Part shown: positions 50,371 through 59,780 of the stretch, one piece after another | Layout: each line of letters opens with the position of its first letter | How positions within the stretch are numbered: position 1 is the stretch's first letter | Notes under the pieces: generated by a model | What the model saw: only the letters and a program-made list of their open reading frames with translations | The model's database searches: none | What the model was told of the DNA's origin: nothing | Program-made: the position numbers and the translations under genes | Assembly (NCBI GenBank): GCA_039184335.1 | Contig: JBCDBD010000004.1 | Location: 1-64,000, forward strand | From: JBCDBD01 sp039184335 | Lineage (GTDB): Bacteria > Bacteroidota > Bacteroidia > Flavobacteriales > Flavobacteriaceae | Direction: 5' to 3' | Length of the DNA: 64,000 bases

Positions 50371-51060
50371 CTAACTCTGTTTCTTTTTAAAGATACCCCT
50401 TAAGTCGGGATTGTAAAAGAATCCTATCTGAATGCGGTCGAAATTGGTGGTATTAAAATGATTTTTCAAGAACCCGAACTGTACACTGCTATTTTCGGTA
50501 ACGTGTACCCCCAAAGCACCGTACAATCGGTTTTGTCCGAAGATATCATCTTGAAAATTGATAAAGATTTCATCGTACAGGTTGATAAAAAAGGTGTTGG
50601 TCAAGGGTAGGGTCACCTGAATGCGATAGCGTCCACGATGTTGTGTGTCAGTGCGGTCACCAAAATCCAGAAAACGTTGTTCGATACGATAGCGGTGTTC
50701 GAAAAGAAGTTCCCAAACCTTGTTTTTAAGGATGAACTGTTCAAAAATTCGATGCTCCCTGCTGTCCTGGTCCCCTTCAGGCTCTTCAAAAGACCCGTCG
50801 GTCTTGATAAAACCGTATCCAAAGGTGGCTATGGCATTAGGGTCAATATGGTAATTGAGCCCTGTTCGTAACAATAATTGGTTAAAGTTGCCCGTGGTCT
50901 CATAGTAACGAAACTGTGCCTCGCTATGGATACTGAAACGATCTGAAATTTTGTTGGTACCAAAGTACATGTACCATGCGCCGAGTTCATCTTCACCCGT
51001 TTCTTGGGCAAAAAGCGATCCCACGGTCAAAAGCAAGAATAGGAGCGTGGTTTTTTTCAT
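50371..51060 (-). CDS. DUF2490 domain exported protein
   Basis: A 229-residue beta-rich protein of the DUF2490 family. A signal peptide (residues 1-19, MKKTTLLFLLLTVGSLFAQ) precedes GAWYMYFGTNKISDRFSIHS, a recurrent block, and NQLLLRTGLNYHIDPNAIAT near residue 60; the C-terminus GIFKKKQS is basic. Alternating hydrophobic residues suit an outer-membrane barrel of about ten strands. Its ATG directly follows the stop of the VPS10/propeller gene, with no base between, so the two are co-translated. Confidence 0.88.
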   Translation of the reverse strand: MKKTTLLFLLLTVGSLFAQETGEDELGAWYMYFGTNKISDRFSIHSEAQFRYYETTGNFNQLLLRTGLNYHIDPNAIATFGYGFIKTDGSFEEPEGDQDSREHRIFEQFILKNKVWELLFEHRYRIEQRFLDFGDRTDTQHRGRYRIQVTLPLTNTFFINLYDEIFINFQDDIFGQNRLYGALGVHVTENSSVQFGFLKNHFNTTNFDRIQIGFFYNPDLRGIFKKKQS

Positions 51061-54000
51061 CTAATCCAAACTAAAGGTTTCTGTTTCCTTAAAAGGCGAC
51101 AGGTTAAGGGCTTCAACGGATTCACGATAGGCTGTCCAAGAATCGGTAAAGAAGGTGTTGGTTTTTTGCAATGCCAATTTCAGCTCTTCTGCAGCCAGTC
51201 GAATCAAGCGTCTTTCGGTCTCGGTAATGCCCGATTTGCGAGTGTTGACATAGTAATTGGCAATATTCAAACGCTGCATCACGGTGATTTCTGGGTTGCG
51301 CGTAATGCCCTGTCGCTTGTCTTCTTTACCCAAATACATGGCAACAACGCTGTCGATTTGCTTTGCTATATCTTGTGAGGCCTTAATTTGGTCTTTGTAT
51401 TTTTCTTTGTCGAACTCCTTCATTTCCTTTTCAAACCTACTGACCAGATTTTTGCTTTCTACCAACTGTTTTACGGCATCGGCTGCTTTTTGAATATGGC
51501 CTTGCAAGGTTTTGCCAGTTTCGTACACTTCGTTGAGCGAGGCCAACGAAACGTTCAACCGTGGATCCGTCTTGACCGTTAAGGTCGTACTGTCCTTATT
51601 TTCCCCAAAATGCAGCACCATGTTGTAGGTGCCAGGTTTTACAGTTATTCCTCCCTGTTCTTGTTTGTCTTTTTTGATTTTTCGAGAGGGGCGGTCTGGT
51701 CCTTTTTCATCCAGTTCCCAATAGATACGATGAAAACCTGCTTTTTCTGGAGTCTTGTATTTAAGGGTACGGATCAGTCGCTTACCATCATAAAAATCAA
51801 ACTGTACAGAGTCTCTTTTTTGTACCCCGGTCAACTTTTTTGTTTCCTTTTTACTGTCATCTGAAGGGGTGTCATCTTTATCCGTATCGGTTCCTTCCCC
51901 TTCCTTTTTCTTTTTTCCTTCTTTGAGGTAATAGGTGATCATAGCACCACGTTTACGGTTTTCACCATTGTAGAGGGCATCTCCGCCAAAACGTGTTCCT
52001 GTGCCCTGTTGATAGGCGGCAAGATATGCTGTCGGGCTGTCAAACAGTTTGATGTCTTTTTGTAAGATAGCCATATCACCTGCCAGTGCACGCAATGGGC
52101 GTATATCATCCAAAACCCAGGCTGCTCGACCGAAGGTACCCATGACCAGATCGTGCTCCCTAGGTTGAATGACCAAATCTTTTGTGGATACCGTTGGGAA
52201 GCCCTCGGTCCATTTAGCCCATGAGGATCCGGCATTGAATGAAATATAGAGGCCATCATCGGTACCCAAAAACATCAAGTTCGAGTTTTGGGGATCTTCG
52301 ACAATGGAGAGGGTGTAACTTTCCACATCATTTTCATCTACGATACGGGTCCACGATTTTCCGTAGTCCTTTGTTCGGTAAGCATACGGGGCATAGTTGA
52401 ACCTTCGGTAGTCGTTGGCTATCAATAAGGCTTCGCCCTTTCGGTTTTTGGAAGCTTTTATCTGTGGGATCCAGCTGCCCTTGGGCAATCCCTTGATATT
52501 GTCGGTCACCTCTGTCCAGGTCTGTCCCCCGTTTTGGGTATAGTGTACCCGTCCATCATCGGTGCTGACCCACAACATATCCTTTTCTACGGGTGAGGGT
52601 TCGATGACCAAAATGGTGCAATGATTTTCGGCGCCGGTAGCATCCATGGTCAAGCCCCCGCTTTCACTTTGTTTTTGTTTTTCGGGATCATTGGTGGTCA
52701 AATCTGGTGAAATGGTTTCCCATGTCAGGCCTTTATCGGTACTCTTATGCACAAACTGGCTTCCAAAGTATACGGTACCATTATCAAATGGGTCTTGGCC
52801 GATACCGGCATTCCAGTTGAAACGGAGCTTTGTAGTCACATCGGGTGGGGTAGGGCGTACAATGTAATTGTTTCCTGTTTTCCAATCGTATCGTGACACG
52901 AACCCTTGTTGGCTCATGGCATACCCAAATTGGTTGTCATCAAGATCTGGTACTACGTCAAAACCGTCACCAAAAGCAATTTCTTGCCAATAGCTATTGC
53001 GAATGCCCTGGGCACGCCATACATAGGCAGGTCCACGCCAAGAGCCATTGTCTTGCATGCCCCCATATACATTATAGGGGTATTCATTGTCGATGTTGAT
53101 GTGGTAAAACTGTGCTACGGGGAGATTGCCGATAAAACGCCAGGTTTGCCCTCCATCTTTGGTAATGTTCATACCCCCATCGTTACCATCGATCATGAAT
53201 TGCCCATTTTCAGGATGGATCCACCAAGCATGGTGGTCGGGGTGCACTCCATTGTCAACACCATAGGCTGGCATCAATTGCGTAAAGTTTTTGCCCCCAT
53301 CTTCTGAAACATTGACATAGGTGAAAATAGAGAATACCCGGTTTTCGTTTTCAGGGTCGACATAAATTTCAGAGTAGTAGAAGGGCCGGTTACCGATATC
53401 AGTTTTGTCATTGATTTTTTTCCATGTAAACCCACCATCTTCAGATTTGTACAGGGCATTCTTTTTTGCCTCAATCAGGGCATATACCAGGTTGGGCTTG
53501 TTTTTGGCGATGGCAATACCTATGCGACCCAGTTCCCCTTTGGGCAGTCCATCTTCATCTGTCAGTTTTTTCCATGTTTTTCCACCATCATGGGTCATAT
53601 GGAGTCCACTTCCCTCACCTCCAGACTTAAAGAACCATGGATCGCGCTTATGTTCCCACAGTGCGGCGATGAGCTTATTCGGATTGGTGGGATCCATAAC
53701 CAAATCTGCCACTCCGGTCTTGTTGTTGACAAACAATATTTTTTCCCATGTTTCACCACCATCTGTTGTTTTGTAGACACCCCGCTCAGGATGGATACCC
53801 CATGGAGAGCCAATGGCACCCACATACACCACATTGGGATTTACCGGGTCAATGATGACCCTATGGATGTGTCGGGTCTTTTCAAGCCCCATATTTTTCC
53901 ATGTCTTTCCGCCATCCAACGATTTATAGATCCCATATCCACCATTCAAACTGTTTCTTGGGTTTCCTTCGCCAGTACCTACCCATAGTACAGCGGGATT

Positions 54001-54285
54001 GGACTGTTGTATCGCCACTGCGCCTATGGAGGCGGTAACTTCCTTGTCAAAAATAGGCTCCCATTTGATACCACCTGAAGTTGATTTCCATAGCCCACCC
54101 GAAGCTGTGCCCACGTACATGACATCTGGATCGGACAATACCACATCGATGGCCGTAACCCTACCGCTCATCCCTGCCGGCCCTATGTTACGGGGCTTTA
54201 GGTCTTGTACCAAATCCATTGAAAATTCCTGGGAAAACAATACTGGGGTTGCCAAAAGCAATACGAAGAAGCTTAATTTTTTCAT
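51061..54285 (-). CDS. Secreted VPS10/BNR-repeat propeller protein
   Basis: A 1074-residue exported protein. A signal peptide ends near VLFSQ. Residues of about 25-680 form a multi-blade propeller with recurring BNR/Asp-box motifs (SGGIKWEPIF, SLDGGKTWKN, TTDGGETWEKI, SEDGGFTWKKI, STDKGLTWETI), as in sortilin/VPS10 and plant photosystem-like YCF48 relatives. A lysine-rich, low-complexity linker (about 780-815, KKKEGEGTDTDKDDTPSDDS) leads to a helical C-terminal domain (about 900-1070). The ligand is unknown. Start MKKLSFFVLLL was chosen over an ATG three codons earlier. DUF2490 follows without a gap. Confidence 0.9.
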   Translation of the reverse strand: MKKLSFFVLLLATPVLFSQEFSMDLVQDLKPRNIGPAGMSGRVTAIDVVLSDPDVMYVGTASGGLWKSTSGGIKWEPIFDKEVTASIGAVAIQQSNPAVLWVGTGEGNPRNSLNGGYGIYKSLDGGKTWKNMGLEKTRHIHRVIIDPVNPNVVYVGAIGSPWGIHPERGVYKTTDGGETWEKILFVNNKTGVADLVMDPTNPNKLIAALWEHKRDPWFFKSGGEGSGLHMTHDGGKTWKKLTDEDGLPKGELGRIGIAIAKNKPNLVYALIEAKKNALYKSEDGGFTWKKINDKTDIGNRPFYYSEIYVDPENENRVFSIFTYVNVSEDGGKNFTQLMPAYGVDNGVHPDHHAWWIHPENGQFMIDGNDGGMNITKDGGQTWRFIGNLPVAQFYHINIDNEYPYNVYGGMQDNGSWRGPAYVWRAQGIRNSYWQEIAFGDGFDVVPDLDDNQFGYAMSQQGFVSRYDWKTGNNYIVRPTPPDVTTKLRFNWNAGIGQDPFDNGTVYFGSQFVHKSTDKGLTWETISPDLTTNDPEKQKQSESGGLTMDATGAENHCTILVIEPSPVEKDMLWVSTDDGRVHYTQNGGQTWTEVTDNIKGLPKGSWIPQIKASKNRKGEALLIANDYRRFNYAPYAYRTKDYGKSWTRIVDENDVESYTLSIVEDPQNSNLMFLGTDDGLYISFNAGSSWAKWTEGFPTVSTKDLVIQPREHDLVMGTFGRAAWVLDDIRPLRALAGDMAILQKDIKLFDSPTAYLAAYQQGTGTRFGGDALYNGENRKRGAMITYYLKEGKKKKEGEGTDTDKDDTPSDDSKKETKKLTGVQKRDSVQFDFYDGKRLIRTLKYKTPEKAGFHRIYWELDEKGPDRPSRKIKKDKQEQGGITVKPGTYNMVLHFGENKDSTTLTVKTDPRLNVSLASLNEVYETGKTLQGHIQKAADAVKQLVESKNLVSRFEKEMKEFDKEKYKDQIKASQDIAKQIDSVVAMYLGKEDKRQGITRNPEITVMQRLNIANYYVNTRKSGITETERRLIRLAAEELKLALQKTNTFFTDSWTAYRESVEALNLSPFKETETFSLD

Positions 54286-54391
54286 TTTTAGCATAGTTAA
54301 TTAGTCGGCTAAAGATAAAGAAAAGTGTTTGCCGATTTCTTAAAGGGTTGTTAAGGGGAAGGCGAATATATTTTGACTATTTTTAGCAGTA

Positions 54392-55645
54392 ATGAAGCAA
54401 AAAGCCCCTTGGTATTATCTGGTACTTTTGATTTTGGCCGGGGAGGCTGTTTTTATACTTCCATTTGTATTGCCCCGTATTTTTCGCCCTACCGTGTTGG
54501 ATGTTTTTGAAATGACCAATCTCGATTATAACCTTGGGGTTTCGGTCTATGGGGTGGTTGCCATGATCGCATATATACTGGGTGGGCCATTGGCCGATAC
54601 GTATGCCCCACGAAAACTGATTGCCACTGCTTTATGGATGACTGCACTGGGTGGACTGCTATATGCGCAATACCCCAATTTTGACACATTACGGTTATTG
54701 TACGGGTATTGGGGCTTTACGACCATTTTTTTGTTTTGGGCCCCAATGATAAAGGCGACACGGGTATGGGGAGGTACGAACGCCCAGGGCAGGGCCTTTG
54801 GTTTTTTAGATGGGGGCCGCGGCTTGACTGGAGCTCTTTTCGGACTTTTAGGCGTTTTGGTCTTTTCATTTTTTCTGGTGGAGGATGCCAGCGTAGCTTC
54901 TCTGCTCGAACGAAAACATGCCTTTACTTTCGTCATTTATATAGCGTCTGCAATCATTGCCGTAATTGGTGCTTTGGTATGGTTGTTTATGAAAACCGAA
55001 AGTAATGACGAAGCCGCTTTGTTAGAGAAAATAGCGGTCAAAGAATTGGTACAGGTACTTCGTTTGCCTTCAGTTTGGTTGCTGATGGTCATCATTTTGT
55101 GTGCGTATGTAGGCTACAAGATTACCGATGTGGTCTCTCAATATGCTGATGAAGTGATGGATTATGATCAGGTTGATTCGGCCAAGGTAGGTACGTTGTT
55201 ACAGTTTTTAAGACCTACCACCGGTATTTTGGTCGGCTTGGTGGCAGACCGCCTGCGTATTACCTTATTGCTGTTTTTTGCTTTTGTCGTTTCGTTGTTT
55301 GGAGGGTTGCTTTTCGCCTCGGGCTTGATCGCACCTTCGACAACAGCACTTTTCTTTGTTTCGGTGGTCATTCTCGCTGCTGGGATCTATGCCTGCCGGT
55401 CATTGTATTTTGGCGTAATGCAAATAGGTAAAATTCCGCTGGCCTTGACAGGAACCACTATTGGATTGATTTCATTGGTAGGATATACCCCCGACATTTT
55501 TGCAGGGCCTGCTTATGGTTTGCTGTTAGATGCGCATCCAGGGCAGGAGATTGGTCACCAACATGTGTTTTTGATGCTCAGTGGCTTTGCTTTTATAGGT
55601 AGTATTGCTGCCTTGGTCTATCATATGAAATATGCAAGGAAATAA
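54392..55645 (+). CDS. MFS transporter
   Basis: A 417-residue major facilitator superfamily protein with about twelve membrane spans. The N-terminal half contains GVVAMIAYILGGPLADTYAP (a conserved motif A-like loop GPLADTYAPRK) and a central helix VWLLMVIILCAYVGYKITDV. The C-terminal half includes LLQFLRPTTGILVGLVADRL as the second motif A-like loop. Sequence does not fix the substrate. It is divergent from the VPS10-type gene and convergent with the YdeI-type gene. Confidence 0.92.
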   Translation: MKQKAPWYYLVLLILAGEAVFILPFVLPRIFRPTVLDVFEMTNLDYNLGVSVYGVVAMIAYILGGPLADTYAPRKLIATALWMTALGGLLYAQYPNFDTLRLLYGYWGFTTIFLFWAPMIKATRVWGGTNAQGRAFGFLDGGRGLTGALFGLLGVLVFSFFLVEDASVASLLERKHAFTFVIYIASAIIAVIGALVWLFMKTESNDEAALLEKIAVKELVQVLRLPSVWLLMVIILCAYVGYKITDVVSQYADEVMDYDQVDSAKVGTLLQFLRPTTGILVGLVADRLRITLLLFFAFVVSLFGGLLFASGLIAPSTTALFFVSVVILAAGIYACRSLYFGVMQIGKIPLALTGTTIGLISLVGYTPDIFAGPAYGLLLDAHPGQEIGHQHVFLMLSGFAFIGSIAALVYHMKYARK

Positions 55646-55668
55646 GCCGTTTCACAAAACGGGCTTAT
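55642..55668. terminator. Weak terminator hairpin between convergent genes
   Basis: ATAAGCC/GGCTTAT plus GTTT/AAAC with one bulged G forms an 11-bp imperfect stem with a 4-base loop. It overlaps the stop of the MFS gene and the last codons of the leftward YdeI-type gene. The T tract is poor. Confidence 0.4.
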
Positions 55669-56243
55669 CTTGTCGTTCTTGACTTGATGTTCTTTGCACA
55701 ATAATCGATGATTGCCGTGATTCTTGTGTTACGGGTTTCTACACGTTTGGCCTGGTTCAACCAATACAGGTAGCTTTTTCGCTGTCCTTTGGTGAAGTTC
55801 TGAAAATTTTCGAAGGCTTTTTTATTGGCATTGAATGCCTTTTGCAGGTCTCTGGGTACAACTCCATTTTCGACATCATCCAAAGCGGTCCAAGAACCAT
55901 TTTCTTTTGCGATTTCAATGGCCCTGAGGCCGCTGTCGTGCATAAGCCCTTTCGTTATCAATTCTTTGATATGGTTTTTGTTGACCTTGCTCCAAACACT
56001 TTTCGGTTTTCTTGGGCAAAAATACTGTCGGCGTTTGCCATTGCCCAAACTCTTGACCGTACTATCGATCCAGCCATAGCAAAGCGCTACCCTTACGGCT
56101 TCTTCCCAACGCATACTTTCCATCTCATGGGCAACGGTATAGAAAATAAGATAGATACCCTCTGAACCATCATGGTTTTTGTCCAACCATTTACGCCATG
56201 CCGAATCGTTCTTAAAATAGTGTGCTGCTAAATCTTTGCCCAT
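55665..56243 (-). CDS. YdeI/OmpD-associated family protein
   Basis: A 192-residue soluble protein of the YdeI/OmpD-associated (bacteriocin-protection) family. Landmarks are SEGIYLIFYTVAHEMESMRW near residue 27, the block ALCYGWIDSTVKSLGNGKRR around 50-70, and KAFENFQNFTKGQRKSYLYW around 140 with the usual YLxWLNQAKRVETR end. Its function is not established. It is convergent with the MFS gene and divergent from the ThuA-type gene. Confidence 0.9.
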   Translation of the reverse strand: MGKDLAAHYFKNDSAWRKWLDKNHDGSEGIYLIFYTVAHEMESMRWEEAVRVALCYGWIDSTVKSLGNGKRRQYFCPRKPKSVWSKVNKNHIKELITKGLMHDSGLRAIEIAKENGSWTALDDVENGVVPRDLQKAFNANKKAFENFQNFTKGQRKSYLYWLNQAKRVETRNTRITAIIDYCAKNIKSRTTR

Positions 56244-56300
56244 TTTAAAATGTTGACGCTTAAATTTAAGATGATTCGATGAATATCGCCTTATATTGTG

Positions 56301-56308
56301 TACATTTG
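56301..56308 (+). promoter_or_regulatory. Candidate -7 box of the ThuA/sugar dehydrogenase gene
   Basis: TACATTTG matches TAnnTTTG and ends 25 bases before the ATG at 56334. No good -33 TTTG is seen at the normal spacing. Confidence 0.45.
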
Positions 56309-56333
56309 ATACATTAATGCATACGCCTTCGTC

Positions 56334-59300
56334 ATGAATAAAATATATTGGCTCATCTCAGTACTATTATTTGCAGTGCTCATCTCTGGTTGTCAGAACA
56401 AAAGAACTACCAAGCCCAAGGTCTTGGTGTTTTCAAAAACCATGGGTTTTGAACACGCTTCAATTCCAAAGGGTATTGCTGCTATTCAAAAATTGGGAGA
56501 AGAAAATGGTTTTGTAGTAGATACGACCAAAAATGCGGCACTGTTTACCGATGAGCATCTCAAAGACTATTCGGCCATTATTTTTTTGAGTACCACGGGT
56601 AATGTGCTTGATCATCAGCAAGAGGCCGCTTTTGAACGCTATATTCAGGCTGGTGGTGGTTTTGTAGGGATTCATGCTGCTACGGATACGGAATATGACT
56701 GGGGCTGGTACGGAAAATTGGTGGGCGCTTTTTTTCAGAGCCATCCCTCAGGTACGCCTGAGGCTGATTTTATAATCAAAGACCGAAATTTTATCGCTAC
56801 CAAATTCTTTACCGACTCGATTTGGCACCGTACCGATGAGTTGTATAACTTTAAAAAGTTAAATCCTGATGTGCATGTGGTGATGACCGTTGACGAGCGC
56901 ACCTATGAAGGGGGTACCAATGGCGATTTCCATCCTATGAGCTGGTACCATGAGTTTGATGGGGGGCGCGCTTTCTATACCGCAGGCGGTCACACAGATG
57001 AAAGCTTCTCAGAAGATAAGTTTGTGAAGCATTTACTTGGGGGCATTCAGTATGCCATTGGTGAGAACTTGGTATTGAATTATGAAAAAGCAGTTACACA
57101 AATACCGCCTGACAGCGATCGTTTCAGTAAGGTCAGCTTGATCTCCGGAGGACTGTTTGAGCCGACCGAAATGACCGTTTTGCCCAATAATGATGTACTT
57201 TTTGCCCAACGTCGTGGAGAGATCATGTATTATTCAGATGATACAAAAACCCTAAAGGAAGTTGCTTTTTTAGAGGTGTACCATAAAACGCTGAAGACAC
57301 CGGGTATTAATGCTGAAGAAGGCGTAATGGGGCTTCAGAAAGACCCTGACTATAGCGAAAATGGATGGATCTATGTGTATTATTCCCCATCTGGGGATAC
57401 TTGGGTGAACCGCCTGTCACGTTTTAAATTTCAAAAGGGTGTCTTCGACCTGAAATCTGAGCAGGTCATTTTAGAAGTGCAGAGCCAGCGTGAGATATGT
57501 TGTCATACGGGGGGATCGATTGCCTTTGATTCCAATGGCTTGCTTTATCTTTCAACTGGTGACAATTCTACCCCCTTTGATGAACCTGGGGCCACTTTTG
57601 CAAACAACGGTTACGCCCCCTTGAATGATTTACCAGGAAAAAAACAATACGATGCCCGGCGTTCTTCGGGCAATACCAATGATTTGAGAGGCAAAATATT
57701 ACGAATTAAAGTCAATGCAGATGGCACTTATGACATTCCTGATGGAAATCTGTTCCCGGTAGGTACTGAAAAGACCCGACCTGAAATTTATACCATGGGC
57801 CACCGTAATCCGTACCGCATCTCGGTAGATTCCAAAAATGGATACCTCTATTGGGGCGATGTTGGACCAGATGCACGTCAAGATCAATTACATACAAGAG
57901 GTCCCAAGGGGTATGACGAAATGGGGCAGGCCAAAGGCCCTGGAAATTTTGGATGGCCACTCTTTATCGCAGATAACCAACCTTATGTGGATTACGATTA
58001 TGGAACAGGGGAAAGTGGGGTTGCTTTTGATCCTGAAAGACCCATCAATGATTCAAAGAACAACACTGGCTTACAAGTGTTGCCACCAGCGATGCCAGCC
58101 TATGTGTATTACCCCTATGCAGCTACCCTAGACTTTCCACAAGTGGGTACAGGTGGTAGAAATGCCATGGCCGGTCCCGTATATTATTCCGACTTATATG
58201 CTGCTGGAGGTCAACTGCCTGCGTACTACGATGGCAAAGTGATCATTTATGAATGGATGCGTGGATGGATGATGGCCGTATCGCTCTTTGAAGATGGTAC
58301 GTTCAATAAGATGGAACCCTTTGCCCCAGCCATTCCATTGAATGGCCTCATAGATATGGAGCTTAGTGATGACGGCCGTTTGTATCTATTGGAATACGGT
58401 AGCGGCTGGTTTTCAAGAAATGAGGATTCTGGGTTGGGCTACATTGAGTTCAACAGTGGCAATAGGCCTCCTATTATCGATAGCTTTATGGTCGATAAGA
58501 CTTCGGGGCAGCCCCCGTTGACCGTCACGGCCCATGTTAAGTCCCATGATAGGGAAGATGATGCTGTAAGCTATGTTTGGAATTTTGGCGATGGAGAGAC
58601 CCAAGAAACACAAGAACCAGAGGTCAGTTATACCTATACCAAAGTAGGCGACTATCCGGTATCGGTCGAAGTGAAAGACAATGCAGGTGCTTCTGCTTTA
58701 AGTAAGGTAATCGCTGTTACTTCTGGCAATACCCAGCCAGAGCTCAGCATAGACCTGCAAGGGGGCAATTCTTCTTTTTTCGTTGCGGGAGTTCCTATCG
58801 ACTATAGTGTTTCTGTCAATGATCCCGATGGCAACGAACACATTGACCCGAACAATATCTATGTGTCCGTTGATTATTTAGATGGAATGGATCAGGTAAA
58901 CATGTCTTTGGGACACCAGCAAGTCTCGGCAGTTGTTACTGGAAAGGCATTGGCACTTTCGATGGATTGCAAAGCCTGTCACAAAGAAAAAGAGGCCTCC
59001 ATTGGTCCCACGTATTTTGATATTGCCAGTAAATACAAAGACACGGATAATGCATTGGCTTACCTTCAACAAAAAATAGTCGAAGGCGGCGGAGGTGTTT
59101 GGGGGGAAGTGATCATGCCGGCACACCCTGATGTGACCAAGGAAGAGTCACGGCAAATCGCATCTTATATCCAATCATTGGTCGATACGGGTGCCAAGCA
59201 GCCATCATTGCCCATAGCGGGAAGATTGGTGCCCCAACCAAGCCCAGGAGCAAATGTAATGGTTTTGACGGCAAGCTATACCGATGGCGGTAATGGAAAC

Positions 59301-59747
59301 TCAAAACCTTTGACGGGCACAGCCAGGGCTACTTTACAGAGCAGTACGGTGCGTTTCAGCAAAGATTTGAAAACCGAAGGATTTATGGCCGTGACCTTTA
59401 ACGGAATGGACTTATTGGTGGTACCAGCGGAAGAGGGGTGGTTTGCCATGGAGAATATTGATATGACCGGAGTAAAAAATGTCAACTTAATGGTAGGTTG
59501 GCAAGAACCGCCTTCAGGTCCCATGGCTTTTGAACTTCGGTTGAACGGGCCAGGGGGCAAACTTTTGGGGTCCGGTACCATGCCTACCCCGGTCGAGGGA
59601 CAGCCAGGTGGGCTGCTCTCCATCAAAGTGTACCATGAACAGCAAAAGGCAGATGCCCTGTATTTTGTACATAGGCCCATTGAAGGTCAACCTAGGGGTG
59701 CAACCCCCGTAGCATTGATGAATGCTACCTTTAGTGGGGCGCAATGA
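56334..59747 (+). CDS. ThuA/PQQ-type sugar dehydrogenase/PKD/cytochrome c lipoprotein
   Basis: A 1137-residue multidomain lipoprotein (lipobox ISGC, Cys at about residue 20). Domains in order: ThuA, a class I glutamine amidotransferase-like fold (about 28-245, KVLVFSKTMGFEHASIPKGI); a six-bladed soluble glucose/sorbosone dehydrogenase propeller (about 260-690, GLQKDPDYSENGWIYVYYSP, MGHRNPYRISVDSKNGYLYW); PKD (about 710-800, VSYVWNFGDGETQETQEPE); a c-type cytochrome (about 880-960, heme motif CKACH); and a C-terminal carbohydrate-binding-like module. This set appears widely in Bacteroidota and Planctomycetes proteins that oxidise sugars and pass electrons to haem. The substrate is not known. 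Confidence 0.92.
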   Translation: MNKIYWLISVLLFAVLISGCQNKRTTKPKVLVFSKTMGFEHASIPKGIAAIQKLGEENGFVVDTTKNAALFTDEHLKDYSAIIFLSTTGNVLDHQQEAAFERYIQAGGGFVGIHAATDTEYDWGWYGKLVGAFFQSHPSGTPEADFIIKDRNFIATKFFTDSIWHRTDELYNFKKLNPDVHVVMTVDERTYEGGTNGDFHPMSWYHEFDGGRAFYTAGGHTDESFSEDKFVKHLLGGIQYAIGENLVLNYEKAVTQIPPDSDRFSKVSLISGGLFEPTEMTVLPNNDVLFAQRRGEIMYYSDDTKTLKEVAFLEVYHKTLKTPGINAEEGVMGLQKDPDYSENGWIYVYYSPSGDTWVNRLSRFKFQKGVFDLKSEQVILEVQSQREICCHTGGSIAFDSNGLLYLSTGDNSTPFDEPGATFANNGYAPLNDLPGKKQYDARRSSGNTNDLRGKILRIKVNADGTYDIPDGNLFPVGTEKTRPEIYTMGHRNPYRISVDSKNGYLYWGDVGPDARQDQLHTRGPKGYDEMGQAKGPGNFGWPLFIADNQPYVDYDYGTGESGVAFDPERPINDSKNNTGLQVLPPAMPAYVYYPYAATLDFPQVGTGGRNAMAGPVYYSDLYAAGGQLPAYYDGKVIIYEWMRGWMMAVSLFEDGTFNKMEPFAPAIPLNGLIDMELSDDGRLYLLEYGSGWFSRNEDSGLGYIEFNSGNRPPIIDSFMVDKTSGQPPLTVTAHVKSHDREDDAVSYVWNFGDGETQETQEPEVSYTYTKVGDYPVSVEVKDNAGASALSKVIAVTSGNTQPELSIDLQGGNSSFFVAGVPIDYSVSVNDPDGNEHIDPNNIYVSVDYLDGMDQVNMSLGHQQVSAVVTGKALALSMDCKACHKEKEASIGPTYFDIASKYKDTDNALAYLQQKIVEGGGGVWGEVIMPAHPDVTKEESRQIASYIQSLVDTGAKQPSLPIAGRLVPQPSPGANVMVLTASYTDGGNGNSKPLTGTARATLQSSTVRFSKDLKTEGFMAVTFNGMDLLVVPAEEGWFAMENIDMTGVKNVNLMVGWQEPPSGPMAFELRLNGPGGKLLGSGTMPTPVEGQPGGLLSIKVYHEQQKADALYFVHRPIEGQPRGATPVALMNATFSGAQ

Positions 59748-59780
59748 TAAAAATTCGTTGAGGATGGATTTATTCCGTCT

